The notes: generated by a model from the letters alone, not told the origin. Counted from the stretch's first letter, positions 1 to 9,292 are shown. The stretch: DNA of 52,990 nucleotides from an uncultured Chloroflexales bacterium (GCA_937967405.1 CALCJV010000035.1:1-52990); one strand, 5' to 3'. Made by a program: numbers and translations.

Positions 1-243
1 CACCCGCGTGAGGTCGTCGGGCGAGCCTACGATGCCATTTGGCAGGAGCTGGAGCAGCGTGGCTTGCACCTCAGCTCGCACCCCGATCATAGCCCCAACG
101 CCCCGAAGGGCCGCCAGATGTATGCCGTCAAGTGTCTCGACGCGAACGGCACACCGGGCTGGTATCTGATCAAGCGCGATCCAATACTGGATGCCACTGG
201 GAAGCCAGAGCAGTATCTCGAATATTGGGAGATGATGGGCTAG
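1..243 (+). CDS. 3' end of an unrecognised protein (partial)
   Basis: An open frame runs from the first base of the window to a TAG at 241-243, giving the last 80 residues of a protein whose start lies outside. The visible part is hydrophilic, with aromatic residues near the end (EQYLEYWEMMG), and has no membrane segment or motif I recognise. It is convergent with the potABC operon, with only 13 bases between the two stop codons. Codon choice (GC-rich third positions) matches its neighbours, so it is probably a real native gene. Function unknown. Confidence 0.6.
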   Translation, partial: HPREVVGRAYDAIWQELEQRGLHLSSHPDHSPNAPKGRQMYAVKCLDANGTPGWYLIKRDPILDATGKPEQYLEYWEMMG

Positions 244-256
244 TGCCCATCACCTG

Positions 257-1123
257 CTAACGCTGTTGGCGGCTCTGGAAGAGCTGCGATGCAACCACGA
301 GGAGCACCGAAGCCAGCAACATAATCGTTGAGATCGCATTGATCTCCGGCGTAATACTGCGTCGCACGCGGCTAAACACCTCGATGGGCAACGTCGAGAA
401 GCCGGGCCCTGTAGTGAATGCCGCAATCACGTAATCATCGAGCGAGAGCGTGAAGGCGAGCAAAGCCCCGCCCAGAATGCCGGGCAAGATCAGCGGCAAG
501 GTAATACGCCGGAAGGTCTCCCACTCATTCGCCCCCAAATCTTGGGCAGCTTCTTCCATCCGCCAATCAAAGCTCTTCAGGCTGGCTCGCACCACCACGG
601 CCACAAAGGCGATATTGAAGGCAACGTGGGCAATAATCACGGTGGTCAAGTTCATCCGCAGAGCCGTGCCAAACAGACCATTAATGAGCTGGAGGGCTGT
701 TGAGAAGAACAACAACAACATCACTGCCATCACAATATCGGGAATTACAATTGGCAAGTAGAGCACCGCATCAAACGATGTGCGCCCCTTGAAACGAAAC
801 CGTTCCATCCCTAAGGCTACCAATGTGCCAATCAAGGTTGCCAGTGCGGTTGAGATCAGGGCTACATAGATGCTATTGCGGAGGGCTTCCATCAAGCGTG
901 CATTCTGGAAGAGGCGGATATACCAATCGAAGGTGAAGCCGCCCCACACCCCTGCGAAGCTCGAATTGCTGAAGGAGAAGATCACTAGAATAGCAATCGG
1001 AGCATAGAGAAAGAAGTAGGCAAAGAAGGCGTTGAGCTGAAGCGCACGCTTGCCCCAACGCGTGCGCGACGCTGGGCGGGTAGTCGCTTGCGGGAGCGGA
1101 CGGACAAGGGTTTCTTCTGCCAT
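257..1123 (-). CDS. potC: Spermidine/putrescine-type ABC transporter permease PotC
   Basis: A 288-residue inner-membrane permease of the binding-protein-dependent family. It has about six hydrophobic segments, the first near residues 32-52 (FFAYFFLYAPIAILVIFSFS). The EAA loop that contacts the ATPase is visible near residue 190 (EEAAQDLGANEWETFRRITLP). It would pair with PotB to form the channel. Start ATG at 1123 follows a GAGGAATC-like ribosome site. It is the last gene of potA-potB-potC, 38 bases after potB. The family also moves other small cations, so polyamine specificity is inferred from family resemblance. No substrate-binding protein gene follows it. Confidence 0.9.
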   Translation of the reverse strand: MAEETLVRPLPQATTRPASRTRWGKRALQLNAFFAYFFLYAPIAILVIFSFSNSSFAGVWGGFTFDWYIRLFQNARLMEALRNSIYVALISTALATLIGTLVALGMERFRFKGRTSFDAVLYLPIVIPDIVMAVMLLLFFSTALQLINGLFGTALRMNLTTVIIAHVAFNIAFVAVVVRASLKSFDWRMEEAAQDLGANEWETFRRITLPLILPGILGGALLAFTLSLDDYVIAAFTTGPGFSTLPIEVFSRVRRSITPEINAISTIMLLASVLLVVASQLFQSRQQR

Positions 1124-1161
1124 AAGCGCGATTCCTCAGATTACAGCAACGATAGGCCACA

Positions 1162-2040
1162 CTAGCGATCATCTTCGGTGGTTGTGCGGAAATAGATCAT
1201 CACCCCCCCCACCATCATCATCATCAACAGCACCGCCGCCGCTGAGCCAAGCGGTTGATTCTGTGCGGTGCGAAACCATAGCTCAAGCTGGTTGCCAATC
1301 ATCGTCACTTTGTTGCCACCGAGCAGCGCGGGAATGATATAGTTGCCTGCCGAGAGGATGAAGACCAGCACCGATCCAGCCGCAATGCCGGGCACCGTCA
1401 TAGGCAACATCACGCGCAAGAACGCCCGCCACATGTTGGCCCCTAGATCGCTTGCCGCTTCCATCATGCGGAAATCAAACCGATCCATTGCGGCATAGAG
1501 CGGCAACACCATAAACGGCAACTGCCCATACACTAGCCCTAGCAGCACTGCCCCTTCAGTATTGATCAAGGTCAGACGGGGCCCCCCCAAGCCGGTTACG
1601 AACGAGTTGATCAAACCATTATTATTGAGGATAGTCATCCATGCATAGGTTCGCACGAGCATGTTCGTCCAGAACGGGATCAACACCAAGAAGATATAGA
1701 ATGACCGCCACTGCGCGGGCTGCAAGATGATGAAGAGCGCGAGGGGATAGGCGATCAGCAAGCAGATCAGGGTGGCGACCCCGCCAATCCAAACCGAACG
1801 CCACAAGATCGTGACGTAAATCGGATCACTGAGCAGGCGAGCATAATTATCGAGGGTGAAGATCCAATCCACGCCACCTGTTGCACTGCGCGTCAGGAAG
1901 CTGTAGATCAGGATCACCACGAGCGGCACGAGGAAGAACCAGAACAGCCAGAACGCAGCTGGACCTAGCAGCAGTGGGAGTTGCCAATTGCGACGCGGTG
2001 TGGCAGCTTCGGGTGTGAAAGTCGGCTGAGTGATTGCCAT
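1162..2040 (-). CDS. potB: Spermidine/putrescine-type ABC transporter permease PotB
   Basis: A 292-residue membrane permease, partner of PotC. Hydrophobic segments begin near residue 23 (LLLGPAAFWLFWFFLVPLVV). The EAA signature is near residue 193 (EAASDLGANMWRAFLRVMLP). The ATG at 2040 is preceded by AAGGAG about 7 bases upstream. It starts 18 bases after the end of potA and is surely co-transcribed with it. The C-terminus holds a run of methionines and a short hydrophilic tail with acidic residues. Length is normal for the family. Confidence 0.9.
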   Translation of the reverse strand: MAITQPTFTPEAATPRRNWQLPLLLGPAAFWLFWFFLVPLVVILIYSFLTRSATGGVDWIFTLDNYARLLSDPIYVTILWRSVWIGGVATLICLLIAYPLALFIILQPAQWRSFYIFLVLIPFWTNMLVRTYAWMTILNNNGLINSFVTGLGGPRLTLINTEGAVLLGLVYGQLPFMVLPLYAAMDRFDFRMMEAASDLGANMWRAFLRVMLPMTVPGIAAGSVLVFILSAGNYIIPALLGGNKVTMIGNQLELWFRTAQNQPLGSAAAVLLMMMMVGGVMIYFRTTTEDDR

Positions 2041-2058
2041 ACGGCAGCTCCTTCGGGG

Positions 2059-3177
2059 TTACTCGGTCAGGACTAGTGCATTTTCTTCAGGCCACGAGAG
2101 CAGGGCCGCTTCACCCGGCTGCCAATACTCGTCGCGGTCAAGTGTGCTGCGGGTATTCGATTCCCACACATCGAAAGTACTCCCATCATGGAGCCGCACA
2201 ATGATGCGCGTATCACTGCCGATGTAGTTGATCCGCTCAACCTGCACGGGCATGGCATTCGTGTGTTTGGCAGGAGGCGACGGCAACGTGCCATTGCTGA
2301 TCGGGGTCAAGAAAACCTTTTCAGGGCGGATCGAGATCGTCACCGGCTGCCCGACCTGCACTGCCTGCTGGGCCAAGCCGCGCAGGGTTTGGCCAGCGGC
2401 GGTAGTGATCGCCGCAATGTTGCCATGTAGCGCACACACCGTCCCGCTCACGAAATTGGTTTCACCGATGAAGTCGGCCACGAAGCGCGAGGTTGGGCGT
2501 TCGTAAATCTCAATCGGGTTGCCGATTTGGAGGATCTGCCCGCGATTCATGACCCCAATCCGATCCGACATGGTCAGGGCTTCTTCTTGATCATGGGTGA
2601 CAAAGAGGAAGGTAATCCCAAGCCGTTCTTGCAAGCCCTTCAATTCGAGCTGCATCTCCTTGCGGAGCTTCTCATCGAGCGCAGCGAGCGGTTCATCGAG
2701 CAGCAGCACTTCGGGCTGATTGACAAGGGCCCGCGCCAAAGCCACGCGCTGTTGCTGCCCGCCACTAAGCTGACGCGGCTTACGGTTGCCATACCCACCC
2801 AAACGCACCAGCTCCAACGCCTCGCTGACGCGGGTCTTGATTTCGGCTTTGGGCACGTTTTTCATCTCTAGCCCAAAGGCCACATTCTGCTCAACCGTCA
2901 TATGCGGAAACAGGGCATAGGATTGGAACACGGTATTGACCGGGCGTTTGTAGGGCGGGGTGTGCCCCATCTCGCGTCCGTGGATCGTGATACTCCCACT
3001 CGTGGGATACTCAAACCCGGCCAGCATCCGCAGAATGGTGGTTTTGCCACAGCCACTCGGCCCAAGCAGCGAGAAGAATTCGCCGTCATACAATTGGAAT
3101 GAAGTATTATCTACTGCCGTTACGTCGCCAAAGCGTTTGGTGACATTGGCAAGCTCTACCGCAATGGTGCGTGCCAT
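2059..3177 (-). CDS. potA: Spermidine/putrescine-type ABC transporter ATP-binding protein PotA
   Basis: A 372-residue ATPase that energises import through PotBC. Walker A is GPSGCGKTT near residue 39, the ABC signature is LSGGQQQR near 137, and Walker B with catalytic Glu is LLLDEP near 157, followed by the H-loop THDQEEA. The last third is the TOBE-type regulatory domain (SIRPEKVFL...). The ATG at 3177 has CAGGAG about 5 bases upstream. First gene of the operon. The extended -10 motif at 3286-3294 is its probable promoter. Confidence 0.93.
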   Translation of the reverse strand: MARTIAVELANVTKRFGDVTAVDNTSFQLYDGEFFSLLGPSGCGKTTILRMLAGFEYPTSGSITIHGREMGHTPPYKRPVNTVFQSYALFPHMTVEQNVAFGLEMKNVPKAEIKTRVSEALELVRLGGYGNRKPRQLSGGQQQRVALARALVNQPEVLLLDEPLAALDEKLRKEMQLELKGLQERLGITFLFVTHDQEEALTMSDRIGVMNRGQILQIGNPIEIYERPTSRFVADFIGETNFVSGTVCALHGNIAAITTAAGQTLRGLAQQAVQVGQPVTISIRPEKVFLTPISNGTLPSPPAKHTNAMPVQVERINYIGSDTRIIVRLHDGSTFDVWESNTRSTLDRDEYWQPGEAALLSWPEENALVLTE

Positions 3178-3285
3178 AGTACTCCTGCCAAGATGATCGT
3201 AGGTGATCAGGAAGGTGTGCTGCCGGTGCGCGAACGCTGCGCTACCACAGGAAAGAGACAGTGTGGGTTGCCGATATTGGCGTAT

Positions 3286-3294
3286 AGTATACCA
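3286..3294 (-). promoter_or_regulatory. Extended -10 promoter motif upstream of potA
   Basis: On the minus strand the sequence reads TGG then TATACT, an extended -10. Transcription would begin near 3279, about 100 bases before the potA start. No good -35 is visible at the expected distance, which is usual for extended -10 promoters. Nothing else was recognised in the 184 bases between potA and the neighbouring gene. Confidence 0.35.
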
Positions 3295-3361
3295 CAGGTT
3301 TACGGTCCATGTGGCAGCCAGTAGCCCCCGTCTTAGGCTTTACGAGCACCCCAACAGAGGC

Positions 3362-5458
3362 TTAGGGCAGGCGTTCGAGTGTCCATTCGCCATCCGGTGC
3401 GGCAAACACTTCCCACAAGCAACGCGGCTCACCAAATTCAATCGGGGTAATCGTTTCGACCACCCCTTCGGCCTGCAACACCAGCGTCTCGCGCTTGCCG
3501 TTGGCGCAATGGATGTACAGCTGAAAGGGACTCGCATCCTTATTGTGGCGGATCAGGAAATCGCGCCCACGTTCTGGATCGGGGATAAAGAAGTCACTCA
3601 CAAAATCGCCACTCCCCACAACAATATCCCCCGGCGGGCTAGTTTCGGGCACGGCTTCGAGCACAAGCCGCCAGTTGCCATCAGCTTCTACCGTGTAGAA
3701 ATACTCCTGCTCTTCAGGATCATCGCGGCGCAGTTGCAACACACTGCCACTATAAACCCCAACGTGATCCACCAAGCCAATCCCAATCGGGTCAGTCGGA
3801 GTCAGCCGCCGCACGATAAACCGCTTGCGTCCATCGTGCTGAATTTGCAGGCGGCTAACAGGCGCAGGCAGCCTAAACAAGCCCGTCTCCAGCGTGCCAT
3901 TGCCATCAAAGACAAGCGTGGGCCCCGCCTCTGGCAGGGGCGGCAAGTTATCGGCGGTCAAGCTCGGCTCTGCTTGGGCTGGTTGGCGTTCGTCTTGCGG
4001 CGGTGTAGGCGCAGGGGGGTCATCCTGCGGCGGTGCGGGCGCAGAAGGGTCATCCTGCGGCGGCTCAGCTTGCGGCGGTGCAGGCGCGGGCATCAGCGTT
4101 GGCTCCGGCAAGGCAGTGGGCGGCGGGGGTGGCACAGGTGAGGCGACGATGGGCGGCGGCGGAGGTAGCACAGATGGGGCGGGGTTGGCTCCCGCTTGCC
4201 CCACCGGATTGGGGTACCGTTGCAACGGAGTGAGATTGCCCGAAGCAGGCGGATAAGCGGGGGGCACATCGTTGGCAGGCGGAGGCGCAAGGGGTGCGGA
4301 CGGTGCTGCTTGGGCATTGGCGAGCACTGCAGCCCAATAAGCTGCCGTATCAATCGGTACAGCAGCATCAATCTGAAGCAGAACGTTATCTCGCATATAT
4401 AGGCGCGGTGTACCCTGCTGCATCGAAGCGGCCGCGTTGCGCCACTGCGCTGCAATCTGCTCCACTTCAGCTTGCGAGGAACAGACAAAAATGCGTGCGG
4501 CCGCCCCGAACGCGGGGAAATCCACGCGACGACTCTCTGCCGCACACAGGATTGCCCCACCCGGATAGTCGGCTTCCGATACGGGCTGCACGTTGGTCAG
4601 TTCCAAGCCTTCGGCTTGCAGCCGGATCAGCAGTTCATCGGCGGTCGTCACGACTTGGCTGTCACGTTCGCGCCCAACAAACGTACCTAGCCAAAATATG
4701 CCCCCGAGTGAAACCAGCAACAGCAGCAGAGCAATGCCCAATGTGAGCCACGCAGCTAACGTCATGCGAAAACGATAGTGGCGCACCACATCTTCCAGTG
4801 TTAAGGTTGCTGGGTGATTGGGCTTGGCAGGATCGGATAACGGCGGCTGAGCAGCAAGCGGCGGCGCATAGCCTGTCTGCTGCGCTGCATATGGCAATGC
4901 GGGCTGGTGCTGTTGATACGGCGCAAAGGCTGCTTGGGGCGGCAACGGATAGCCCGCCTGCTGCACCGCTAATGGGTAGAGCTGCGCTTGAGGGTGGGGC
5001 GCGGATTGCTGCACTACAGGCATGCCTAGCTGCGGCTGCGGGTAGCCGGGTGGCAAGGCGGGCGGCTGATAGGTAATAGGGTGCGACGCAGGCGGCTGCG
5101 GTTGCCCGTAGCTACTCATCGGCGGCACACTTGCCTGCGGCACCGCAGTGAAGGTTGGGTCGGGTGCAGGTTGCCCGTAGTTGCCCATTGGCGGGGGAGC
5201 AAACTGGCTGTCCAGTCGAGCGAGCTTCTTGGCCGCAATCTGCCCCGCTCGGCTTTGCGGGTCAATCGCTATCGCCCGCTCGATATAGGCTCGTTGCTCA
5301 TGCAGATCGGTGGTGGTATCGCTCAGCCACAGCCACGCATCCTGCTGCGTGGGGGCAAGGTAGGTCACCTCCATCAGGAGCCGGCGGGCATTCACGGGGT
5401 CGCCTGCGCGGAGTGCACCGATGCCCTGCACGAGCAGATCGTTTACATGTTGATCCAT
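3362..5458 (-). CDS. TPR-containing, proline-rich single-pass membrane protein
   Basis: A 698-residue protein of unknown function. Residues 1-85 form a helical TPR-like repeat (GIGALRAGDPVNARRLLMEV). About 145 residues very rich in Pro, Gln, Tyr and Ala follow. A membrane span lies near 233-262 (LTLGIALLLLLVSLGGIFWL), then an exported part with a second Pro/Ala linker and a C-terminal beta-rich domain of about 140 residues. The open frame extends 39 codons further upstream, but the ATG at 5458 is preceded by GAGGAG and starts the TPR fold, so I prefer it. The TPR side should be cytoplasmic and the rest outside. It may link cytoplasm to envelope, but that is inference. Confidence 0.8.
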   Translation of the reverse strand: MDQHVNDLLVQGIGALRAGDPVNARRLLMEVTYLAPTQQDAWLWLSDTTTDLHEQRAYIERAIAIDPQSRAGQIAAKKLARLDSQFAPPPMGNYGQPAPDPTFTAVPQASVPPMSSYGQPQPPASHPITYQPPALPPGYPQPQLGMPVVQQSAPHPQAQLYPLAVQQAGYPLPPQAAFAPYQQHQPALPYAAQQTGYAPPLAAQPPLSDPAKPNHPATLTLEDVVRHYRFRMTLAAWLTLGIALLLLLVSLGGIFWLGTFVGRERDSQVVTTADELLIRLQAEGLELTNVQPVSEADYPGGAILCAAESRRVDFPAFGAAARIFVCSSQAEVEQIAAQWRNAAASMQQGTPRLYMRDNVLLQIDAAVPIDTAAYWAAVLANAQAAPSAPLAPPPANDVPPAYPPASGNLTPLQRYPNPVGQAGANPAPSVLPPPPPIVASPVPPPPPTALPEPTLMPAPAPPQAEPPQDDPSAPAPPQDDPPAPTPPQDERQPAQAEPSLTADNLPPLPEAGPTLVFDGNGTLETGLFRLPAPVSRLQIQHDGRKRFIVRRLTPTDPIGIGLVDHVGVYSGSVLQLRRDDPEEQEYFYTVEADGNWRLVLEAVPETSPPGDIVVGSGDFVSDFFIPDPERGRDFLIRHNKDASPFQLYIHCANGKRETLVLQAEGVVETITPIEFGEPRCLWEVFAAPDGEWTLERLP

Positions 5459-5507
5459 CTTCTCCTCATCTTTTCGCGCTACCCCCAACCGAATTCGGTC
5501 TGTCCAT

Positions 5508-5516
5508 ATTGTAGCA
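5508..5516 (-). promoter_or_regulatory. Extended -10 promoter motif for the TPR membrane protein gene
   Basis: Minus-strand TGC followed by TACAAT, about 50 bases upstream of the preferred start at 5458. If transcription starts near 5501, the leader is about 43 bases and the upstream in-frame start at 5575 would lie outside the transcript, which supports the shorter protein. Confidence 0.4.
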
Positions 5517-5675
5517 CTATCTGGCACTGGATTGTGCAACTTACGAGATACGGTGCACGGCAGCCCTATACTCATCTCCTTCTTAACCAGAAGTAACGAG
5601 CAGCTGCCAGTTGTATGGTATCCTAACTATGTAAAGAGATACACATCGGGAAAGGGCACACAGTTATCGCTAGTC

Positions 5676-6131
5676 ATGGGGAGGATGATGTCACAGGGGT
5701 TGCTGCTAATCTGCGTGGCTTCAACATGGTATATGGTTGGGCTGATCTGGCTGATCCAAGTTGTACACTACCCGTTGTTTGAGCTTATTCCGCCAGATGC
5801 GTTTCTGACTTACCATGCCGCCCATCTCCGGCGGATCTCTTTGGTGGTTGTGGTGCCGATGCTCTTGGAGCTGCTGACGGCCCTGATGTTAGCGGTACGC
5901 CCTCCCGCCGGTGTGCCGCATTGGGTTGCGTGGCTGGGGGCGGGGCTGGTGCTGTTGGTGTGGGGGCTAACCTTTGCCCTGCAAACACCGCAGCATGGGC
6001 TACTGGCACAAGGCTACGCCACGAGCACCATTCGAGCACTGGTGGCGGGCAATTGGTGGCGCACGTTTGCGTGGACGATGCACGGCGGAATTGGCTTGGC
6101 AATGTTGGTGATGGTATGGCAACGACCCTAG
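5676..6131 (+). CDS. Four-helix conserved membrane protein, unknown function
   Basis: A 151-residue protein, almost entirely hydrophobic, with four predicted spans beginning near residues 8, 50, 82 and 130. It has conserved-looking polar patches in the membrane (QVVHYPLF near 27-34, YHAAHLRRI near 46-54). These resemble a small family of uncharacterised bacterial integral membrane proteins. The ATG at 5676 has a GGGAAAGGG stretch upstream; a second in-frame ATG at 5685 sits right behind GGGGAGG and is too close to it to be favoured. The frame stays open upstream to 5532, but that part is polar and lacks a ribosome site. No function is proposed. Confidence 0.75.
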   Translation: MGRMMSQGLLLICVASTWYMVGLIWLIQVVHYPLFELIPPDAFLTYHAAHLRRISLVVVVPMLLELLTALMLAVRPPAGVPHWVAWLGAGLVLLVWGLTFALQTPQHGLLAQGYATSTIRALVAGNWWRTFAWTMHGGIGLAMLVMVWQRP

Positions 6132-6190
6132 AAAGACCTGCTTCTGAGCGTACTCTAAAGTCAAATCAAAGTTTCGTAAGGAGGTTCACA

Positions 6191-6586
6191 ATGGAGCACG
6201 AACCTGATCTGCTTGAGCTTGTGAAACAACAAGTAGAACAGGGTATCCCACCTAATCTGGAGCAAACACAGGCTTTGTTGATGCAGATCGAAAAGCTGAA
6301 AGAGCAATGGCGCAACTTTCTCCCGCGCACCCGCCGCAGTGCTTCCACCAAAGAGCTACTCGCGCTGTGGCAGCATAATGTGCGTGAGTTCTATGAGCGC
6401 CAGCAGGATGGCTGGCGAGCGATTGTATCAAGCGATACCGAAGATACGACATGGACGGCGTATGTGGAGCGCGGCGAAGTCCGCATCTACGCCAGCCCAA
6501 CGTTCCCATTTTTGCAGGATGCGCTGCATTGGTGCGAAGAGCAGATCAACACCCAGAACGAGCTGCTCCGACAGGAACAGCTGTAA
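6191..6586 (+). CDS. Small hypothetical acidic helical protein
   Basis: A 131-residue soluble protein. The N-terminal half is strongly helical with heptad-like charged residues (LLELVKQQVEQGIPPNLEQ). The C-terminal half has a beta character (TTWTAYVERGEVRIYASP). The ATG at 6191 follows a strong AAGGAGG 6 bases upstream; the same frame is open far upstream but overlaps the preceding membrane protein gene, so this start is clear. I do not recognise the family. It sits in a run of same-strand genes (5.7-9.3 kb) that may be partly co-transcribed. Confidence 0.75.
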   Translation: MEHEPDLLELVKQQVEQGIPPNLEQTQALLMQIEKLKEQWRNFLPRTRRSASTKELLALWQHNVREFYERQQDGWRAIVSSDTEDTTWTAYVERGEVRIYASPTFPFLQDALHWCEEQINTQNELLRQEQL

Positions 6587-6619
6587 GCGAATAACATTAG
6601 GAAGCGAGACGAAGCAGCT

Positions 6620-7120
6620 GTGAACAACCAGAGCACCCCATCAACAGGATTACAACCAGACCCGAATAACTTCTTTGCCTACCAGCAGCGTGCGCTCCAG
6701 CCACTCCAGCACTGGGGGCTAGGGAGTGTGCTGGTGGGAGCAATTGCCGCCACCATTCCTCAGCCCGTCGTGCGCCAATTTGGATTCCAGTGCCTCACGT
6801 GGGGCGGCATTGATGCTGGGCTAGCCGTGTTTGGCATACGGCAAGCTAGCCGCAAAGAGGCCCAGTATTACGCGGGCGAACTGACCAGTGGGCAAGTAGC
6901 CCGTGAGATTCGCACGCTGCACCGCATCCTCATGATTAACACTGCACTCGATGTAGGCTACGTGACGGCGGCGGTGTGGCTCCTTGCCACCGCGCAAGAT
7001 CGCCCCGCACGGCTCGGCACGGGCTTGGGCGTGTTGGTGCAGGGCAGCTTCCTGCTTGTGTATGATGCCCTGTTTGCCCAAGATATAGGGCGCAACTGGC
7101 CCCACGAGGTAGCGGCATGA
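6620..7120 (+). CDS. Small membrane protein, DUF6992-like
   Basis: A 166-residue membrane protein starting with GTG at 6620. Three or four hydrophobic segments are visible, e.g. near 35-50 (GLGSVLVGAIAATIP), 100-122 (MINTALDVGYVTAAVWLLAT) and 135-152. The central DAGLAVFGIRQASRKE resembles uncharacterised small membrane proteins of Chloroflexota and Bacteroidota; the family name is my recollection and needs a search. Its TGA overlaps the next gene's ATG (ATGA), so the two are translationally coupled. Confidence 0.7.
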   Translation: MNNQSTPSTGLQPDPNNFFAYQQRALQPLQHWGLGSVLVGAIAATIPQPVVRQFGFQCLTWGGIDAGLAVFGIRQASRKEAQYYAGELTSGQVAREIRTLHRILMINTALDVGYVTAAVWLLATAQDRPARLGTGLGVLVQGSFLLVYDALFAQDIGRNWPHEVAA

Positions 7121-8214
7121 TCCCACGTGCGCTCTTCCCCTTGCTGCAATGCCCCACCTGCCAAGCCCGCGATCTGTACGTGATCGCCGGGGCCGTGTGC
7201 TGTGGCGCGTGTGGTAGCACCTACCCCATGCATTCGGGCTACCTCGATATGATGCCGCGTGGGGCTGAATTTGGCTATGTCTCTAAGTATGTGGCCGAAG
7301 CAGCGCAACTCGCCGATGAACTCGATTACCGCGAGCTTGCCCCGCCACTGTTAGCGGCAGGGGTTCGCAACCGCGAGCTACTGCGCCTGTTGCAATTCAC
7401 GCCGAATGATGTGGTGCTGGATAGTGGCTGCGGCAGTGCCAAATTTGCGGCGTGGAATGCCGAACAGGTCGGCTTGATGGTCGGCAGTGATCCGGCAACG
7501 CTGTTTGCCGATGCTGCTATCGCACAGGTCGCACTGGTGCAATCCGATGCGCGGGTCTTGCCTTTTGCCGATCATAGCTTCGACAAAGGCTTCTCGATAG
7601 ATGTGCTGGAGCATTTCCCGCGTGATGTGATTGATGCCTACCTGCGCGAAACGGCCCGCGTGCTGAAGCCGGGCGGACGCTTTGTGATCTTCTCGAATAC
7701 CCGCGAACGCTCGCCGCTTCAACCTGTGATTGACCTGAGCCGCAAGCTGGGCCAGCTCTTTGTGCGGCTCGGTGTCTACGATTTTGAGCGCGAAGCCCGC
7801 CGCAAGTCAGATCACCTCAAGGCACTGGAGACGTGGGAAGATGTTCTGGAGGCCATGCAGCAGGCGGGACTCAAGCCGGTGCGGGCCGTCTTTTGGAATA
7901 GCCTGTTCACCACCTTTGTAGAGCATGTGCTGATGAAGCTCGGTGAAGCGGTGGTTGGGCGCACGCGCCCCACGCCACGCACGGCGGTCGTCACTACCCC
8001 ACCAAGCCACGCCGCACCCGCCGCGCCTGCCGCAGATACGGATAATGGAACCCAACGCGAGATTCGCGCCCGCCAACGCTTTCGCGGCTACTTGCAACGG
8101 CGCGGGGTGGTGTACTACAGCTTGCACGCCGTGACCCTCATGATGGAACTCGATCTGTGGCTGTTTGGCTGGATGCGGAGCGGAAGCTACTTTCTGCTGG
8201 TCGAGAAGGAGTAA
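7117..8214 (+). CDS. Zinc-ribbon (Trm112-like) SAM-dependent methyltransferase
   Basis: A 365-residue fusion. Residues 1-50 look like a Trm112-type zinc domain (CPTCQ...CCGACGSTYP, then GYLDMMP). The class I methyltransferase domain starts near residue 85 (VVLDSGCGSAKF is the SAM-binding loop). DVLEHFPRD near 165 and LKPGGRFVIFSN near 187 are typical of Methyltransf_11 members. An Ala/Pro-rich linker follows, then a C-terminal part ending in hydrophobic residues. The ATG overlaps the stop of the gene before. Next to a glycosyltransferase it could act on a glycan or lipid, but the substrate cannot be read from sequence. Confidence 0.82.
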   Translation: MIPRALFPLLQCPTCQARDLYVIAGAVCCGACGSTYPMHSGYLDMMPRGAEFGYVSKYVAEAAQLADELDYRELAPPLLAAGVRNRELLRLLQFTPNDVVLDSGCGSAKFAAWNAEQVGLMVGSDPATLFADAAIAQVALVQSDARVLPFADHSFDKGFSIDVLEHFPRDVIDAYLRETARVLKPGGRFVIFSNTRERSPLQPVIDLSRKLGQLFVRLGVYDFEREARRKSDHLKALETWEDVLEAMQQAGLKPVRAVFWNSLFTTFVEHVLMKLGEAVVGRTRPTPRTAVVTTPPSHAAPAAPAADTDNGTQREIRARQRFRGYLQRRGVVYYSLHAVTLMMELDLWLFGWMRSGSYFLLVEKE

Positions 8215-8223
8215 CCCTGATCG

Positions 8224-9261
8224 ATGCGCCCTTTGTACGTGTCTCCAACTGGGCGGGGGGGGGTAGATTTTGGCATCCAGAACATCACCCGTGCGGTGCA
8301 GCAGCAGGGGCTAAATCCAGCCTTGCTGCGCCTGCCCGAAATCTACAACTTCGCGCCCATGCTGATCCCACACGGGCTGCCCGCGCATTGGTGGCACGGC
8401 TTCGATCTCGTGCAGGGGCGTTCGCGGATCGCCTTTGCGCTACGGGCCAGCGGCTTGCCAGTCGTGACGACGGTGCATCACCTGACCAGCGATCCGGCCT
8501 TGCAGCCGTATAGCTCGTGGGCCCAACGCCTATTCTACACCCTCATCGAATCACGTTATGACAAGTGGTCAATTCTCAATGCAGATCGGGTGGTCTGTGT
8601 CAGCCGCTTCACCCAGCAGCAGGTGGTACAGACCTACGGGCGCACCGATACGGTGCTGATCTACGATGGGATTGACACTGACGTATTCACCCCGACCCCC
8701 GACCTGCGCCGCCGCGACGATGGTGTACCAATTGCGGCTGCGCCCCACGCTCGCATCCGCCTGCTCTTTGTCGGTAATAGCACGCGCCGCAAAGGGTTTG
8801 ATCTGCTTCCCGCGATCATGGATTGCCTGCCCAATGACTATGTGCTATACTACACCAGAGGTTTTCAGGGGCACAATACTGCGCCGCCGCATCCGCGCAT
8901 GATCCCCATCGGCTCGCCAGATCGGGCCGGGCTGGTGGCAGCATACCAGAGCTGCGATCTGCTGCTGTTTCCTTCACGCCTCGAAGGGTTTGGGATTGCC
9001 CCCGCCGAAGCATTGGCATGTGGTCGTCCAGTTATTACCACCAATGCTAGTGCCCTGCCAGAGGTGGTAGATCACGGGCAGAATGGCTTGCTTGTTGCCC
9101 GCGACGATGTGGCTGGCTATGCCGCCGCTGTGCAGGAGCTTGGCGAGGATGCGCCGCGCCGGACTGCGTATGGCTGGCACGGGCGCGAGAAGGTGGTTCG
9201 GCAGTTTGGCTATCCAACACTAGGGCGTAGCTTCTGCGAGCTGTACGCGGGCTTAGGTTAA
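8224..9261 (+). CDS. Glycosyltransferase family 4 protein
   Basis: A 345-residue GT-B-fold glycosyltransferase. The N-terminal domain opens with a glycine-rich loop (TGRGGVDFG). The C-terminal nucleotide-sugar domain has GNSTRRKGFDLL near residue 183 and the family hallmark EGFGIAPAEALACGRPVI near 257. It acts in the cytoplasm, probably on a lipid-linked or envelope glycan; donor and acceptor are unknown. It begins 9 bases after the methyltransferase stop. The glycine-rich loop is encoded by a run of nine G at 8255-8263, so the start region is sensitive to slippage or sequencing error, although the frame is intact here. Confidence 0.87.
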   Translation: MRPLYVSPTGRGGVDFGIQNITRAVQQQGLNPALLRLPEIYNFAPMLIPHGLPAHWWHGFDLVQGRSRIAFALRASGLPVVTTVHHLTSDPALQPYSSWAQRLFYTLIESRYDKWSILNADRVVCVSRFTQQQVVQTYGRTDTVLIYDGIDTDVFTPTPDLRRRDDGVPIAAAPHARIRLLFVGNSTRRKGFDLLPAIMDCLPNDYVLYYTRGFQGHNTAPPHPRMIPIGSPDRAGLVAAYQSCDLLLFPSRLEGFGIAPAEALACGRPVITTNASALPEVVDHGQNGLLVARDDVAGYAAAVQELGEDAPRRTAYGWHGREKVVRQFGYPTLGRSFCELYAGLG

Positions 9262-9292
9262 TGCGACCAATTGACTGAGGAGGCACAGCACT

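Noticed and set aside
8221-8290. Frameshift in the glycosyltransferase at the G9 run
   Set aside because: The frame read through is continuous and gives the expected glycine-rich loop.
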